Below, in pieces: positions 24,608 to 32,609 of a stretch of DNA of 60,208 bases (position 1 is the stretch's first letter; the number at the start of each line of letters is the position of its first letter). The position numbers were made by a program, and so were the translations under genes. The notes under the pieces are model-generated. The model saw nothing but the letters and a program-made list of their open reading frames with translations. It did not search any database and was not told where the DNA came from. This DNA is from Phycisphaerae bacterium (GTDB lineage Bacteria > Planctomycetota > Phycisphaerae > Sedimentisphaerales > Anaerobacaceae): positions 1 to 60,208 of the forward strand of contig JAAYBV010000036.1 in NCBI GenBank assembly GCA_012744475.1. The letters run 5' to 3'.

Positions 24608-25540
24608 TCACAGCATCCGGTCTACGTCCGCGACCAGCTCCTTGACGTGCGCCAACGATTCGCCGAACTGCTGCTTCTCCGAATCATCGAGGTCCAGTTC
24701 GATAACCCATTCCACCCCCCGCCGGCCCAACACCGCCGGAACGCCGACAAAGTATCCACCCACCTCATATTCGTCACGACAGTACGCAGAACATGAAAAA
24801 ACACCTCTGGTATCTCGGAGAATGGCCTCGGCCATCTTGACGGCGCCGGCGGCCGGCGCATAGTAGGCGCTGTAGCCCAGAAGGTTCACCACCTCGATGC
24901 CGCCTTTGCGCGTGCGCTCGACCAGCTCGGCGATTTTCGTCTCGCTGAGAAACTGCGCAATGGGCACACCGCCGACGGTTGTGAATCTGGGCAAGGGAAC
25001 CATGTCGTCGCCGTGGCCGCCCATCAGCACGCAGTGGATGTCGTCGACGCACACGCCCAGCTCGGTCGCGAGGAAGTAACAGAAGCGCGCCGAGTCCAGC
25101 GCGCCGGCCATGCCCACGATTCGCCGCTGCGGAAAGCCCGTCGTCTTGGCAACCGCATAGACCATCGCATCGAGCGGATTGCACACGACGATGACGAAGG
25201 CGTCCGGACAGTGTGCGGCGATCTGCTGGCTGACGGACTTGACGATGTTGGCGTTGGTGGCGAGCAGGTCGTCGCGGCTCATGCCGGGCTTTCGCGGCAC
25301 GCCGCTCGTGACGATCACTACGTCGCTGCCAGCGGCGGCCGACCAGTCGGTCGTCCCGACGATGCGCTGCTCCGACCCGTACAGGCCACTGGCCTCGGCC
25401 ATGTCCAGGGCCTTGCCCTGGGCCAGACCCTTTACGATATCCAATAGAACGATCTCGCCCAGCCGCCTCGTCGCGGCGATGTGGGCCGTCGTGGCCCCGA
25501 CGTTGCCGGCTCCGACGACCGTGATCTTGTCTTTTGCCAT
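24608..25540 (-). CDS. mdh: Malate dehydrogenase
   Basis: The 310-residue protein has an NAD-binding start (KITVVGAGNVGATTAHI), the D of VLLDIVKG that favours NAD+, the substrate loop VPRKPGMSRDD, catalytic MAGALDSARF and the proton-relay histidine MGGHGDDMVPL. This fits the LDH-like malate dehydrogenases (about 310 residues). R in VPRKPGM supports malate over lactate. It oxidises malate to oxaloacetate in the cytoplasm. It heads the V-ATPase operon behind a strong promoter. The start at 25540 removes six residues of a longer frame. Confidence 0.93.
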   Translation of the reverse strand: MAKDKITVVGAGNVGATTAHIAATRRLGEIVLLDIVKGLAQGKALDMAEASGLYGSEQRIVGTTDWSAAAGSDVVIVTSGVPRKPGMSRDDLLATNANIVKSVSQQIAAHCPDAFVIVVCNPLDAMVYAVAKTTGFPQRRIVGMAGALDSARFCYFLATELGVCVDDIHCVLMGGHGDDMVPLPRFTTVGGVPIAQFLSETKIAELVERTRKGGIEVVNLLGYSAYYAPAAGAVKMAEAILRDTRGVFSCSAYCRDEYEVGGYFVGVPAVLGRRGVEWVIELDLDDSEKQQFGESLAHVKELVADVDRML

Positions 25541-25585
25541 CGCAAACACCCCTACCAAGCTTGTTTGAGATTACGACCGGGCGAA

Positions 25586-25614
25586 ATGCTACAGGGATGC
25601 TCCGGCATTGTCAA
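25586..25614 (-). promoter_or_regulatory. Strong sigma-70-like promoter of mdh and V-ATPase operon
   Basis: On the reverse strand TTGACA (25609-25614) and TAGCAT (25586-25591) are separated by exactly 17 bases, about 45 bases before the mdh ATG. No other obvious promoter was seen before the ATPase genes. Confidence 0.7.
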
Positions 25615-25653
25615 TCCAACAGGGAAATAATGTGATTGTTTTCACAGAGACCG

Positions 25654-27081
25654 TCAGAGGCATTCCGTTCGAAGCTGCTGCCAGCGGGCCCTCATCGCGT
25701 TCAGGAGGCCCTGGCGGTCGGGTTCGGCGGCGAGATTGCGCTGCTCGTGGGGGTCGCTTTCAAGGTCGAAGAGCTGCTCGTACGCCGGCTGTTGCTCGAT
25801 GTACCGCAGGTACTTGTATCGCAGCGAGACCACGCCTTCGCTCTGGGGTATGAGGTTGGGGCCTTTGCCGCCGGGGCGGTTGACGAACAGGTGCTCGTAG
25901 AAGAAGTCGCTGCGGCACAGGCCCGGCCGGCCGCGAAGCAGAGGGCAGAGGTCCACGCCCTGCATCGCCGACGGCGCCTCCACGCCCGCCAGCGACAGGA
26001 TCGTCGGCGCCAGGTCGATGTTCAGCGCGATCTGCGAGGCGACGTGGCCGCGACAGGAGGCGGGCAGGCGCGGGTCGTACACCAGCAGCGGCACGCGGAT
26101 CGACTCTTCGTAGCCATACCACTTGCCCGCCAGGCCGTGCTCGCCCAGGAAGAAGCCGTTGTCGCCGGTGAACACGATGACCGTGTTGTCCGCCTGGCCG
26201 AGGCGCGCCAGCTCGGCGCGGATCCGCCCGAGCACGGTGTCGACGCCCGTGATCAGCCGGTAGTAGCCTTTGACCGACTCCTGGAACTTGGCGGGCGTGT
26301 CGAACCGCATCTTCCAGCGCACGCGGGCGGTCGTCGCGTCGTCGCGCAGAAACGCCGGCAGCGTCGCGAAGTGCGCGGCCGAGGCCGTCTGCGGCACGGG
26401 GATCGTGACGTCTCTATACAGGTTTTTGTAGATCGGGTCATAGATGAATTGGCGAGGGTCGCTATCCTGCACGTGCGGGGCCTTGAAGCTGATCGACAGG
26501 CAGAAGGGCCGGTCGTCGCCGCCCTGGAGGAACTCGACCGCCTGCTCGCCCAGAATCTGCGTGAGGTGCTTGTAGTGGCCGCGTTCGTCGGTCTGCTCGT
26601 AGACCGGCTGGCCGGCGATGCCTTTCCAGTAGTCGAATGTCCCTTTGTGGAAGTCGCGGTCGACGCCGACGCCGTACTTGCCGATCAGGCCGAGGCGATA
26701 GCCCGCTTGCTTGAGCCGCGCGGCGTAGGTGTCGGCCCAGGCGGCGTCGGAGAACGGCGTCGCGAAGTCGTGGATGCCGTGGCGGCGGCTGTACTGGCCC
26801 GAGAAGATACTGGCCCGGCTCGAGCAGCAGATCGACGTCGTGACGAAGGCGTTGGTGAACCGCACGCCCTCGGCGGCCATCGCGTCGAGGTGCGGCGTGT
26901 GGATGATCGCGTTGCCCGCGCAGCCCAGCGTGTCCCACCGCTGATCGTCCGTCAGCAGAAACAGGATGTTGGGCCGCCGGCTCGTCGCGGCCCGCACCGC
27001 CGGCCGCCCGCACGCCATCGCGCCCAGCCCGACCGCCGCCGACCGCAAGAACGCCCGTCGTGTTGTCCCCTGCTTCACCAT
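25654..27081 (-). CDS. Sulfatase, Tat-exported
   Basis: The 475-residue enzyme starts with a twin-arginine signal (TRRAFLRSAAVGLGAMACG). The metal site LLTDDQRWDTLG is followed by the formylglycine motif in SICCSSRASIFSGQ (CCSSR, fitting C-x-S/A/P-x-R). Further landmarks are GDNGFFLGEHGLAGKWYGYE and RVPLLVYDP. These place it in the type I (Cys-type) sulfatases. It would remove sulfate from a polysaccharide or sulfated metabolite outside the cytoplasm; the substrate is unknown. GGAAGGAGCCGCG precedes the start. A maturation enzyme is not in this window. Confidence 0.92.
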   Translation of the reverse strand: MVKQGTTRRAFLRSAAVGLGAMACGRPAVRAATSRRPNILFLLTDDQRWDTLGCAGNAIIHTPHLDAMAAEGVRFTNAFVTTSICCSSRASIFSGQYSRRHGIHDFATPFSDAAWADTYAARLKQAGYRLGLIGKYGVGVDRDFHKGTFDYWKGIAGQPVYEQTDERGHYKHLTQILGEQAVEFLQGGDDRPFCLSISFKAPHVQDSDPRQFIYDPIYKNLYRDVTIPVPQTASAAHFATLPAFLRDDATTARVRWKMRFDTPAKFQESVKGYYRLITGVDTVLGRIRAELARLGQADNTVIVFTGDNGFFLGEHGLAGKWYGYEESIRVPLLVYDPRLPASCRGHVASQIALNIDLAPTILSLAGVEAPSAMQGVDLCPLLRGRPGLCRSDFFYEHLFVNRPGGKGPNLIPQSEGVVSLRYKYLRYIEQQPAYEQLFDLESDPHEQRNLAAEPDRQGLLNAMRARWQQLRTECL

Positions 27082-27156
27082 CGCGGCTCCTTCCATTCGA
27101 TTCGCCACTGATCTATCGCGACATCATAATCCCCCTGCTCCCGCCCCGCCACAACA

Positions 27157-27279
27157 ACTCGTATCTCGTATCTCCCCTCGGCTTGGCTCGGGGCAGGCTT
27201 TGCTCGTATCTCGCGAACTGGGAACTGCAAACTGAGAACTGCAAACTGAGAACTGCAAACTGAGAACGGCCAACTGCCG
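27157..27279. repeat. TATCTCG words and GAACTGCAAACTGA tandem repeat
   Basis: Bases 27157-27174 and 27201-27215 carry CTCGTATCTCG words. From 27214 to 27279 a 14-bp unit GAACTGCAAACTGA is repeated about three to four times. Further on (27305-27335) CCGAAATCCCC words occur. The gap 27082-27578 holds no gene that I can support. Confidence 0.7.
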
Positions 27280-27578
27280 CCGCAAGCCGGAGAGTCCGCG
27301 AATCCGCCATCCGAAATCCCCAACCCGAAATCCCCCGCCCATTCCGCCCTTTTTCGTTATCCCCCGCCCGATTCTGGTCGATAAGAGAACAAGTTGGAAG
27401 CAACCTTGATGGGACACGACGAGATGGATATCGAATCCTTCGTATCAGCCGGAGCCTTGGCGTCTTGCCGGTGGCAATTGAGAGGACCGAACGAATGAAC
27501 CTTCTGGGACTGTTCTTCATAGCGGCGGGCGAGCATGTAGAGGACAGACCACGCCAACGACCAACAGGAGGCATAACT

Positions 27579-27908
27579 ATGGATTTTCTTGTGTGTAAAT
27601 GCAGTCTTTCGGGTCTGGAGGTACATGTGCCCATCGAAAACCTTAGTGATGAACGGCAGGCTGTCTTGAGGGCAGAGAAAATCGCAATTGTGACAAAGGA
27701 AGGGAGCAAGGTTGTGCTGTTCACACGAGAAGGTGATGCCATGTGCGGCTGGAAAGTGATGAGCGGGGGACGAGTGAGAAGTCTCGCCATGGACGAGATG
27801 CAAGGAGTCTGCCGGGTCGACTCTGGCAGTTTTGAACTTGCCAAGCGGCAAACCGAGAGGCTTAAGAAAGCGAGCCAAAGCCAGAGAAAATGCAGGACTG
27901 AAGACTGA
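27579..27908 (+). CDS. Small hypothetical protein
   Basis: The 109-residue product begins MDFLVCKCSLSGLEVHVPIE. It has a mixed central part (EKIAIVTKEGSKVVLFTREG) and a lysine/arginine-rich tail. GGAGG at 27568-27572 fixes the start inside a longer frame. It is the first gene of the block that holds the methyltransferase and DGQHR genes, about 280 bases upstream of the methyltransferase. No family was recognised, and any link to the following genes is only positional. Confidence 0.55.
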   Translation: MDFLVCKCSLSGLEVHVPIENLSDERQAVLRAEKIAIVTKEGSKVVLFTREGDAMCGWKVMSGGRVRSLAMDEMQGVCRVDSGSFELAKRQTERLKKASQSQRKCRTED

Positions 27909-28189
27909 ACGGTCTACTGCTCGTCCTGAAAGCGAGATGTTTGGGCGTGTAGGATATGTGCGCTGAAGGCTGCGATCTGTCCTGGCGGCGCTGGCGCCAT
28001 AGGGTGTTTTTCGCTTTACAGGAATGGTGCTTTCCGCGATACTGCTACTCGAAACCCATCAGACTGAGACCAGAAGCTACATGCAGGTCGCAAGAGTCGA
28101 GCTATCGAGATGGAAGAATGAGGCGAAACAGACACCGAGACAGAAGTAGTACGCGCGGGCAAACTTGTGCACTCAGCCCCCGTTCAGAC

Positions 28190-29551
28190 ATGGCAGAATT
28201 CGTTGACGGATACCATCTTCACGACGCACGTATGCTCGACGACGTGTTTCCCCGGACCGAGTTCATAGACGTCACCATTACCTCTCCGCCATACTGGAAT
28301 TTGAAGAACTATGGCTCCAGACAGCAAATCGGCTTCGGGCAGACCTACAGCAACTACCTGGAAGACATCCAGACGGTGTTTGCGGGGGTCCACGCACGCA
28401 CCAAATCTACAGGGTCCTTGTGGATAATCAGCGATACTTTCAAGCAAAATGGGGAACTCATTCTCTTGCCCTTTGACATTTCTGAGCGAATGAGGCAAAT
28501 CGGCTGGGTTCTACAGGATGTTATTATCTGGCAGAAGGATAAGGCATTACCATGGTCTCACCAAGGGAAGTTGCGAAACATCTTCGAATATGTGGCCCTC
28601 TACTCAAAATCGCGCAAGTTCAAGTACCATCTCGCAGGCGTAAGAGATGTTAGCGACGTGAAGGATTACTGGGTGCGCTATCCCGAGCGATACAGCCCTG
28701 AAGGAAAGACACCATCGCGAAATTGGACATTCCCGATACCCCGCCAAGGTGCGTGGGGAAAAGCGAGGAACTATGTTAAGCACGCGTGCCCCCTGCCCCC
28801 AGCCTTGGTGGAACGGATGCTCAGGCTTACGTCTGACAGGGGAGATATCGTGTTTGATCCGTTTGCCGGATCGGGTAGTGTCCTGGCGAGCGCACACGCC
28901 ATGGGGCGCCGCTACGTAGGCTTTGACCTGAGCAGGAAGTATAAGTCCATGTTCCGCTCAAAGGTTCTCCCGGCCGTGGCACAGGATTACGAGAGAAGAA
29001 CAGCGCAAACAAATGGACAGGAGAGAGTGCGCCAGAGATTTGGTGCACTCATTCTGTCCTTGAGAACACTGAAGTATCCTAAAGAACTCGTCCGATTGTA
29101 CCGACAGAGTTGGCGCGGTTTCCAATGCGACCTTGTCCTTGCTATTCGAGGCCGAAGCCATGACTCGCTGCATCTTGTATTCGTTTGTCCTCGTAACGGC
29201 ACGTCGCCACAGACCGTCATCAAGCGAGCGACGCGCATTTCTGCAAAGGCACCACTCTCCAAGTTTGGTTTAGAGGTAGAGATCGACGCCATCACCAGAC
29301 ACGATTTCTCGGAAGACTCTCTGGCCGTTTTCGGTCTCAGGCCACGAAGCAGTCTTAAGGTATACAGGGATGGGCGTTTCTACGCATGGAATGATCGCGT
29401 CACGGTCCAGACGCTCTGCGAGGCCATGAAGAATGGCGGATTCACTAAAGGCCCGTCAGAGGGATATCCTCCCATTCTAAGCACTCTGGCAATCAGCATT
29501 GACCCCAAGCGTCCAGAAAAAGCATTCGAGGACAACAATGCCGAAGGCTAA
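28190..29551 (+). CDS. Beta-class DNA methyltransferase (N4-cytosine or N6-adenine)
   Basis: The 453-residue product has catalytic motif IV TSPPYW at residues 31-36 and the SAM-binding motif FDPFAGSG at about 222-229, in that order. This is the beta-class layout of the N6_N4_Mtase family. Residues about 265-453 form an extra C-terminal region of unknown type (for example LHLVFVCPRNGTSPQTVIKR), larger than usual for this family. I chose ATG 28190 because homology begins there; the frame is open further upstream and no clear ribosome binding site decides. The stop overlaps the next gene by 14 bases. The modified base and target site cannot be told from sequence. Confidence 0.88.
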   Translation: MAEFVDGYHLHDARMLDDVFPRTEFIDVTITSPPYWNLKNYGSRQQIGFGQTYSNYLEDIQTVFAGVHARTKSTGSLWIISDTFKQNGELILLPFDISERMRQIGWVLQDVIIWQKDKALPWSHQGKLRNIFEYVALYSKSRKFKYHLAGVRDVSDVKDYWVRYPERYSPEGKTPSRNWTFPIPRQGAWGKARNYVKHACPLPPALVERMLRLTSDRGDIVFDPFAGSGSVLASAHAMGRRYVGFDLSRKYKSMFRSKVLPAVAQDYERRTAQTNGQERVRQRFGALILSLRTLKYPKELVRLYRQSWRGFQCDLVLAIRGRSHDSLHLVFVCPRNGTSPQTVIKRATRISAKAPLSKFGLEVEIDAITRHDFSEDSLAVFGLRPRSSLKVYRDGRFYAWNDRVTVQTLCEAMKNGGFTKGPSEGYPPILSTLAISIDPKRPEKAFEDNNAEG

Positions 29552-31271
29552 GATTGGACGCACGAAGAGAAGGAGAAACCGCCCGCAACTCACCACAGAA
29601 GAAAGGGAAAGACGAAAGGCTGCGCGCAAACACAAGACCGACATTCGAACGACCTTCATCAATGCTGGGTTCGAGCATATAAAGACGCGGGACAAACACT
29701 TCACCGTCTTTGATCGACGAGGTGAAATAGATGCGATCTACGCGTACGAGAACATCGTCGTATGCGTTGAGGACACGCAGACCTCGCGTCAAGAGGACAT
29801 TGTAGATCATTTGCGAAAAAAGGTGGAGTACACCCAACACTTGGCTGGCCACCAGGACGAGTTCCTTCAAGTGCTGCGCCGCGAATTCCCTATATTCCGC
29901 GGATATGTGCGGAGACATGCGCAATATTCTACGCCTGAGTACCATGTGGTGCACGTATACTCTTCGATGAATACTCTGGACAAGATCCATAAGTCACGCT
30001 ACGCCACCACTTTTCGATTTCTGGACTATCCGTGCCTACAATATTTCCTGACTATCTCCAGGACAATCCACAGGTCTACCAGGTTCGAATTGATCAAATT
30101 CCTCGGATTGAGTCTCAAGGACATCGGCGCGGACCTCAGTGGGGCAGACTCCACCACGTATGAGGCCCTACTCCTGCCTGAAACTGCAAGTAGCTTTCCG
30201 ACCGGTCACAAGTTGGTATCGTTCTTGGTAGATCCGCGAATGTTACTGGAACGCTCTTACGTCCTTCGAAGTGACAGTTGGATGGACAGTGATTGTCTGT
30301 ACCAGAGACTGCTGTCCAGAAATAAGATCAACAGCATGCGCGAATACCTCGTCAAAGAAGGTCGCGTCTTCGTGAACAACATTATCGCCACCCTACCGGC
30401 TGGCTGCCAGATAACTGATAGAGAGGAGAAACGGCTGGACGGCACCGCTATCACTAAGATAGTGCCGGTACATATCAGCATACCGAGAGAATTCAACGCC
30501 ATAGGCATTATAGACGGGCAGCACAGACTGTATTCGTATCACGAAGGTGACGACCGTTTTGACGGGAAGATTGAACCCTTACGAGGCAAACAGCACCTTC
30601 TCGTGACGGGCATAGTGTACCCAAAGCACATCCCTCCTGCAAAGAGGCAACGTTTCGAGGCACAGCTTTTTCTTGAGATCAACGACAAGCAGAAGAGAGT
30701 AAGAGGTGATCTCAAACAGGCAATTGAACGCATTGTGCAACCGCACTCCCCGATAGCCATAGCAAAGGCAGTGGTCCAGGGTTTGGCCGAGACAGGACCT
30801 CTTACAGGTAGACTGGAAGTTCATTTCTATGATACTGGTAAGATAAAGACCACATCTATCGTAAGCTATGGAATGCGTCATATCGTGAGCCTTGACGGTG
30901 AACATTCCTTATTCAAGCGGTGGACGAACAAGCAGAAGAAGACAATCCAGAAGAATAGAAGCGTACTCGAGGTCTATGTCGATCACTGCGTCAGCGAGAT
31001 CAACATGTTCCTTGGCGCATTCAAGTCCGCCCTACCGGGAGACATGTGGACTACAGATCGTAAGAAGAGCCGAGCACTGACCACTACCACTATCAACGGC
31101 CTCATATTCTGCCTGCGTCTCCTCATCGAAAAGGATGCACTGGGAGACTTTGACTACTACAGAGCGGGATTCTCCAACATGAAAGTCAGCTTCAAGCCGG
31201 AACGCTTCACCTATCGGTCGAGCCATTGGAAGAGCCTTGGCGAGGAACTATTTGAACAATGCTTTACCTGA
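29538..31271 (+). CDS. DGQHR-domain protein with nuclease-like N-terminus (DndB-like)
   Basis: The 577-residue product has the diagnostic motif IIDGQHRLYSY (DGQHR at 326-330) and AQLFLEINDKQKRV downstream, both typical of the DGQHR/DndB family. The N-terminal part (about 20-130), with GEIDAIYAYENIVVCVEDTQ, resembles the core strand of PD-(D/E)XK-like folds seen in other DGQHR proteins, though the final lysine is not evident. GAGGACAACA precedes ATG 29538, within the end of the methyltransferase gene, so translation is coupled. No dndA/C/D/E genes are present here. A restriction or DNA-modification-sensing role is inferred. Confidence 0.8.
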   Translation: MPKAKIGRTKRRRNRPQLTTEERERRKAARKHKTDIRTTFINAGFEHIKTRDKHFTVFDRRGEIDAIYAYENIVVCVEDTQTSRQEDIVDHLRKKVEYTQHLAGHQDEFLQVLRREFPIFRGYVRRHAQYSTPEYHVVHVYSSMNTLDKIHKSRYATTFRFLDYPCLQYFLTISRTIHRSTRFELIKFLGLSLKDIGADLSGADSTTYEALLLPETASSFPTGHKLVSFLVDPRMLLERSYVLRSDSWMDSDCLYQRLLSRNKINSMREYLVKEGRVFVNNIIATLPAGCQITDREEKRLDGTAITKIVPVHISIPREFNAIGIIDGQHRLYSYHEGDDRFDGKIEPLRGKQHLLVTGIVYPKHIPPAKRQRFEAQLFLEINDKQKRVRGDLKQAIERIVQPHSPIAIAKAVVQGLAETGPLTGRLEVHFYDTGKIKTTSIVSYGMRHIVSLDGEHSLFKRWTNKQKKTIQKNRSVLEVYVDHCVSEINMFLGAFKSALPGDMWTTDRKKSRALTTTTINGLIFCLRLLIEKDALGDFDYYRAGFSNMKVSFKPERFTYRSSHWKSLGEELFEQCFT

Positions 31272-31274
31272 CGC

Positions 31275-31350
31275 TGGGGACAGTCTCCTGCGTGCGGCTA
31301 AAACCGTCACGGATGGTGGGGACGGATGGTGGGGGACAGACACCCATTTT
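31275..31350. repeat. GGGGACAG-type short repeats
   Basis: TGGGGACAGTCTCC (from 31275) and GGGGGACAGACACCCA (from 31331) are two related words 55 bases apart, with GGATGGTGGGGACGGATGGT between them. Such GGGGACAGTCTCC words often mark REP-type repeats in other genomes; here no transposase accompanies them. Confidence 0.45.
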
Positions 31351-31472
31351 CTCGTGCGGTTGGCGAGGGCGGAGGGTAGATCACCATCCGGTGGCGGAAT
31401 GGCAGTGCGGCGGGATGGGGGCTTCGCGCGGGCTACGAGCGGTAGCTGCGAATCGCAGGTAGCGCGGCGGAA

Positions 31473-31495
31473 CGTATCTCGTATCTCGTATCTCG
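31473..31495. repeat. TATCTCG word-repeat arm, left of dinD remnant
   Basis: CGTATCTCGTATCTCGTATC plus TCG is inverted relative to 32571-32607. It lies exactly where the dinD reading frame loses its 5' end. Confidence 0.8.
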
Positions 31496-31501
31496 CCACG
31501 C

Positions 31502-32242
31502 TTCGCGAAAGTCGTCGACAAAGCTATAACCGCTTGCCAGACAGCCGGTTATGATCCAAAGGACCATTTTGCCGATATCAGCAAAATGGTCGATCTCGGC
31601 TCGGGGGCCAAGCGAGAAATCGATGATATCGCGCTGAGCCGATACGCCTGCTACCTTATCGCCCAGAACGGGGACCCCGCCAAGGAACAGATCGCGTTCG
31701 CGCAGACCTATTTTGCCGTCCAGACCCGCAAGCAGGAGGTCATTGAGAAGCGTCTGGCCGAGGCGGAGCGGGTCGGGGCGAGAAGGCGGCTGAGCCGGTC
31801 GGAGAAGGAGCTTTCCGGCGTGATCTTCGAGCGGCTCGGCGATGGGGAGAGCTTTGCGCGGATTCGCAGCAAGGGCGATACGGCTCTGTTTGGTGGCCGC
31901 ACCACGCAGGACATGAAACGCAAGCTCGCCGTGCCGGCCAGCCGGCCGTTGGCCGACTTTCTCCCGACCATCACGATCAAGGCCAAAGACTTCGCCAACG
32001 AGATCACCAACTTCAACGTCAAGCAGAACGACATGCGTACGGAGACGAGGATAACGGGCGAGCACGTGAGGAACAACGAAGAGGTACGTCGTCTGCTCGT
32101 GGATCGCGGCATCGTGCCCGAAAGGCTGCCTCCGGGCGAAGATGTGAAGAAGGTGGAACGTCGCCTCGCGACCGAGCAGAAGAAGTTGCCCAAGCAGGTC
32201 AAGGGTCTCGAAGGCCCCAGCACCGGGGAAGACGCCGGATGA
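31502..32242 (+). pseudogene. dinD: DNA damage-inducible protein D (dinD), 5'-truncated
   Basis: Translation from 31502 gives FAKVVDKAITACQTAGYD, then HFADISKMVDLGSGAK, LSRYACYLIAQNGDPAK, FAQTYFAVQTRKQE, and the C-terminal PPGEDVKKVERRLATEQKKL. This matches E. coli DinD along most of its length (LSRYACYLVVQNGDPAK and GQTYFAIQTRRQEL). About the first 40-50 residues are missing; the frame runs into the TATCTCG repeat. An internal ATG at 31586 could give 218 residues, but without the complete N-terminal domain. DinD inhibits RecA filaments in E. coli and is often found near restriction systems. Confidence 0.8.
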
Positions 32243-32447
32243 GACGAAGGCGCATCAGCGGCAGAGCGACGCGCCGGACAAGGGAGACGACCGGCTGGTC
32301 TACGAGCTATACGGCGTGACCGACGACGAAATCCGGATGGTGGAGGAGGCGGAGCCGGGGACGGGCGGGTTGCGGATAGCACAGTGGTGTGCGGTGCACA
32401 CCCTACGCCGCTTCACGCATCCCGTTGGTGCAGGCCGGAGGCGGTAG
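32241..32447 (+). pseudogene. Remnant C-terminus of a type IIG-like restriction-methylase
   Basis: Read in the frame starting at 32241, the sequence gives ETKAHQRQSDAPDKGDDRLV and then YELYGVTDDEIRMVEEAE. This is the characteristic end of Eco57I-type restriction-modification methylases (LVYELYGLTEEEIxIVE). The rest of the gene is absent and small deletions are suggested in the remnant. It overlaps the dinD stop. Together with truncated dinD it marks a decayed restriction-modification locus. Confidence 0.6.
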
Positions 32448-32538
32448 GCCACAGGCCGGAGGAGCCGTGGTCGGCGCCGCACGCACGACACATGACGCAA
32501 CACGCGCGACGAAAGGCCGGCGACGAGCATGCAGCGCA

Positions 32539-32607
32539 GGGGCGAGGCATGCCTCGCCCCTACCGATTCACGAGATACGAGATACGAGCGACGAGATACG
32601 AGATACG
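32539..32607. repeat. R2 palindrome and TATCTCG word-repeat arm
   Basis: A perfect R2 palindrome occupies 32539-32560. At 32571-32607 follow CGAGATACGAGATACGAGCG and CGAGATACGAGATACG, the inverse of the arm at 31473-31495. The pair encloses the dinD and methylase remnants. The gap 32448-32609 otherwise holds no gene. Confidence 0.75.
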
Positions 32608-32609
32608 CC

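Noticed and set aside
27157-27279. Possible CRISPR array
   Set aside because: The repeats are short (about 7-14 bases), tandem and without unique spacers of regular length; no cas genes are nearby.
28190-31271. Dnd phosphorothioation operon
   Set aside because: Only a DGQHR (DndB-like) protein is present; no DndA, C, D or E, and the partner is a methyltransferase.
31586-32242. Intact dinD starting at the internal ATG
   Set aside because: Family similarity continues upstream of this ATG in the same frame until the repeat, so the gene is truncated rather than short by nature.
11410-32607. Prophage or integrative element
   Set aside because: No integrase, phage structural, packaging or conjugation genes were seen; core V-ATPase genes lie in the middle.
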